From positions 1 to 6,480 of the forward strand of contig JAICGL010000241.1 in the NCBI GenBank assembly GCA_025923175.1: a stretch of DNA of 6,480 nucleotides, in the 5' to 3' direction. Numbering within the stretch: the first letter of the stretch is position 1; each line of letters starts with the position of its first letter. Below, in pieces: positions 4,908 through 6,480 of the stretch. A program made the translations under genes and the position numbers. The DNA is from Acidimicrobiia bacterium (GTDB lineage Bacteria > Actinomycetota > Acidimicrobiia > IMCC26256 > BP-133). The notes beneath the pieces were generated by a model that did not search any database, was not told the DNA's origin, and saw only the letters and a list, made by a program, of their open reading frames with translations.

Positions 4908-6480
4908 ATGACCGGCCCGATTACGGCGTCGGCCCCCATTGGGGAAACCGGCAAGTCCCTTACCTTTTCTGCAGGCCTCCTGGCCCAGGCAGCCGACGGA
5001 GCCGTGGTGGTTTCCGTCGAGAACACGACCGTCCTGGTCACCGCCCAGGCCTCACGTGGCGTGCGGGAGGGGATCGACTTCTTCCCCCTCACCGTTGACG
5101 TCGAAGAGCGCATGTATGCCGCCGGGAAGATCCCTGGCTCGTTCTTCCGCCGGGAGGGGCGGCCCACCGAGCAGGCGATTCTGGCCTGCCGGTTGACCGA
5201 CCGGCCGTTGCGCCCCTCCTTTCCCAAGGGCTTCCGCAACGAGACCCAGATCGTCGCCACCGTTCTCGGAGCCGACCTGCAGAACCCCCACGACGTGCTT
5301 GTCATCAACGGAGCGTCCGCTGCGCTGATGATCTCCGGTATCCCGTTCGCGGGCCCGGTCGGGGCGGTGCGGCTGGCCCACCACGACGGCGTCTGGATCC
5401 CCCACCCGACCTACCAGGAGGGTGATGCCTCCACGTTCGAGCTGGTCGTGGCCGGCCGCCGCCTCGACGACGGCGACGTAGCCGTGATGATGGTCGAGGC
5501 GGGTGGCACCGAGGCGACCTGGGAGCTCTACGAAGCCGGGGCGCCGCACATGACCGAGGAGGTCATCGTCGAGGGCCTGGAAGAGGCCAAGAAGTGGATC
5601 AACGAGAGCATCACCGCACAGCTTGCGTTGGTCGACGCCTGGGTGGCCGACCGCGGCGCCATCGAGCCGATCCCCTACGAGCTCCAGCGCGACTACGACG
5701 ACGACACTCTCGAGGCAGTCAGGCAGGCGGCCACGGGCCCGCTGACCGAGGCCCTGTCGATCGCCGACAAGCACGACCGCAACGACCGTATCGCCGAGAT
5801 CACCGCCGAGACCGTCGCGGCGCTGGCCGGAACCGCCGATGAGCCGGGCAAGTTCGAAACCGGGCCGGTCAAGCACGCGCTGCGGTCGCTCCAGAAGGAG
5901 ATCGTCCGCTCCCGAATCGTGAACGACGGGTTCCGGATCGACGGCCGGTCTGCGACCGACATCCGGCCGCTGTCGTCTCAGGTGGGGTTGCTCAAGACGG
6001 CCCACGGCACCGGCCTGTTCCAGCGTGGCGAGACGCAGGTCCTCTCGGTCACCACGCTGGGCATGCCCCGCATGGAGCAGATGCTCGACACGATCGGGAT
6101 CGACGAGCACAAGCGCTACATGCACCACTACAACTTCCCGCCGTTCTCCACCGGTGAGACCGGCCGGGTCGGTTCCCCGAAGCGGCGTGAGATCGGCCAC
6201 GGCGCCCTCGCCGAGCGGGCCCTCATCCCGGTGGTGCCGTCGATCGAGGAGTTCCCCTACACGCTGCGGGTCGTCTCCGACGTCCTGTCGTCGAACGGTT
6301 CGACGTCGATGGGCTCCGTCTGCGGGTCGACGCTGTCGCTGATGGACGCAGGCGTCCCTCTCAAGGCGCCGGTGGCCGGCATCGCCATGGGCCTCGTGTA
6401 CGCCGAGGGCAAGTACACGACGCTGACCGACATCCTCGGTGCCGAAGATGCCTTCGGTGACATGGACTTCAAGGTGGCCG
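4908..6480 (+). CDS. pnp: Polyribonucleotide nucleotidyltransferase (PNPase/GpsI), N-terminal 524 residues, cut by the right edge
   Basis: PNPase is a trimeric 3'-5' phosphorolytic exoribonuclease that can also add tails. The Streptomyces enzyme was also described as guanosine pentaphosphate synthetase (GpsI). Present here are the first RNase PH-like core with GKIPGSFFRREGRPTEQAILACRLTDRPLRPSFPKGF, the central helical domain, and most of the second core. The second core has FRIDGRSATDIRPL, GLFQRGETQVL, RYMHHYNFPPFSTGETG, EIGHGALAERAL, the phosphate-binding SSNGSTSMGSVCG, and APVAGIAMGLV. At the edge, GAEDAFGDMDFK supplies residues matching E. coli D486, D492 and K494 (here D514, D520, K522), so the active site is intact. 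The end of the second core and the KH and S1 domains lie outside the window. ATG 4908 has a good ribosome binding site, GAGAGGAG (4893-4900), seven bases upstream. The frame is uninterrupted to the edge. Confidence 0.97.
   Translation, partial: MTGPITASAPIGETGKSLTFSAGLLAQAADGAVVVSVENTTVLVTAQASRGVREGIDFFPLTVDVEERMYAAGKIPGSFFRREGRPTEQAILACRLTDRPLRPSFPKGFRNETQIVATVLGADLQNPHDVLVINGASAALMISGIPFAGPVGAVRLAHHDGVWIPHPTYQEGDASTFELVVAGRRLDDGDVAVMMVEAGGTEATWELYEAGAPHMTEEVIVEGLEEAKKWINESITAQLALVDAWVADRGAIEPIPYELQRDYDDDTLEAVRQAATGPLTEALSIADKHDRNDRIAEITAETVAALAGTADEPGKFETGPVKHALRSLQKEIVRSRIVNDGFRIDGRSATDIRPLSSQVGLLKTAHGTGLFQRGETQVLSVTTLGMPRMEQMLDTIGIDEHKRYMHHYNFPPFSTGETGRVGSPKRREIGHGALAERALIPVVPSIEEFPYTLRVVSDVLSSNGSTSMGSVCGSTLSLMDAGVPLKAPVAGIAMGLVYAEGKYTTLTDILGAEDAFGDMDFKVA

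Noticed and set aside
5052..6200. 382-residue minus-strand open frame
   Set aside because: It is antisense to an intact pnp. Its composition is the typical mirror of high-GC codons.
1..6480. Mobile element, defence system, CRISPR array or novel multi-gene system
   Set aside because: Apart from the left-edge membrane protein, every gene is a conserved housekeeping gene or known family in familiar order. There are no transposase, integrase or direct-repeat arrays with spacers.

Overview
The window is a high-GC stretch with dense coding, short gene spacings and frequent GTG/ATG starts. It looks like chromosomal DNA of an actinobacterium. The PNPase motif GAEDAFGDMDFKVA and the DUF503 motif VSVAEIDHQDLWQR are of the actinobacterial type. 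A deep-branching class such as Acidimicrobiia is my guess, not something the sequence proves.

Left edge (1-622, minus strand): the 5' part of a gene for a secreted or membrane-anchored protein. It has a signal peptide, a Gly/Ser/Tyr/Thr-rich tract with near-perfect 12-residue tandem repeats, one membrane segment and the start of a basic cytoplasmic region. It runs off the window. A 212-bp divergent intergenic region (623-834) separates it from the rest.

Main block (835-6480, plus strand): a conserved translation/RNA-metabolism cluster in the order DUF503 gene, rbfA, DHH/DHHA1 phosphoesterase (nrnA-like), truB, ribF, rpsO, pnp. The first five genes are tightly packed (1-bp gap, 4-bp overlap, 5-bp gap, 8-bp gap) and probably form one operon. 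nusA and infB, which usually precede rbfA, are not next to it here. An extended -10 promoter candidate overlaps the end of ribF. A structured leader precedes rpsO. A strong terminator-like hairpin follows rpsO, and a second long two-part hairpin precedes pnp. This resembles the processed, autoregulated rpsO-pnp arrangement known from E. coli and Streptomyces. pnp is cut by the right edge.

Functionally, RbfA, TruB and S15 serve 30S maturation, tRNA modification and ribosome structure. PNPase degrades RNA to short pieces, and the NrnA-like enzyme can finish these to mononucleotides and may also act on cyclic-dinucleotide products. RibF makes FMN and FAD. I see no mobile element, CRISPR array, RNA gene or defence system. 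The most interesting material is the RNA structure around rpsO/pnp, the possible leaderless start of the DUF503 gene and the repeat-bearing surface protein.
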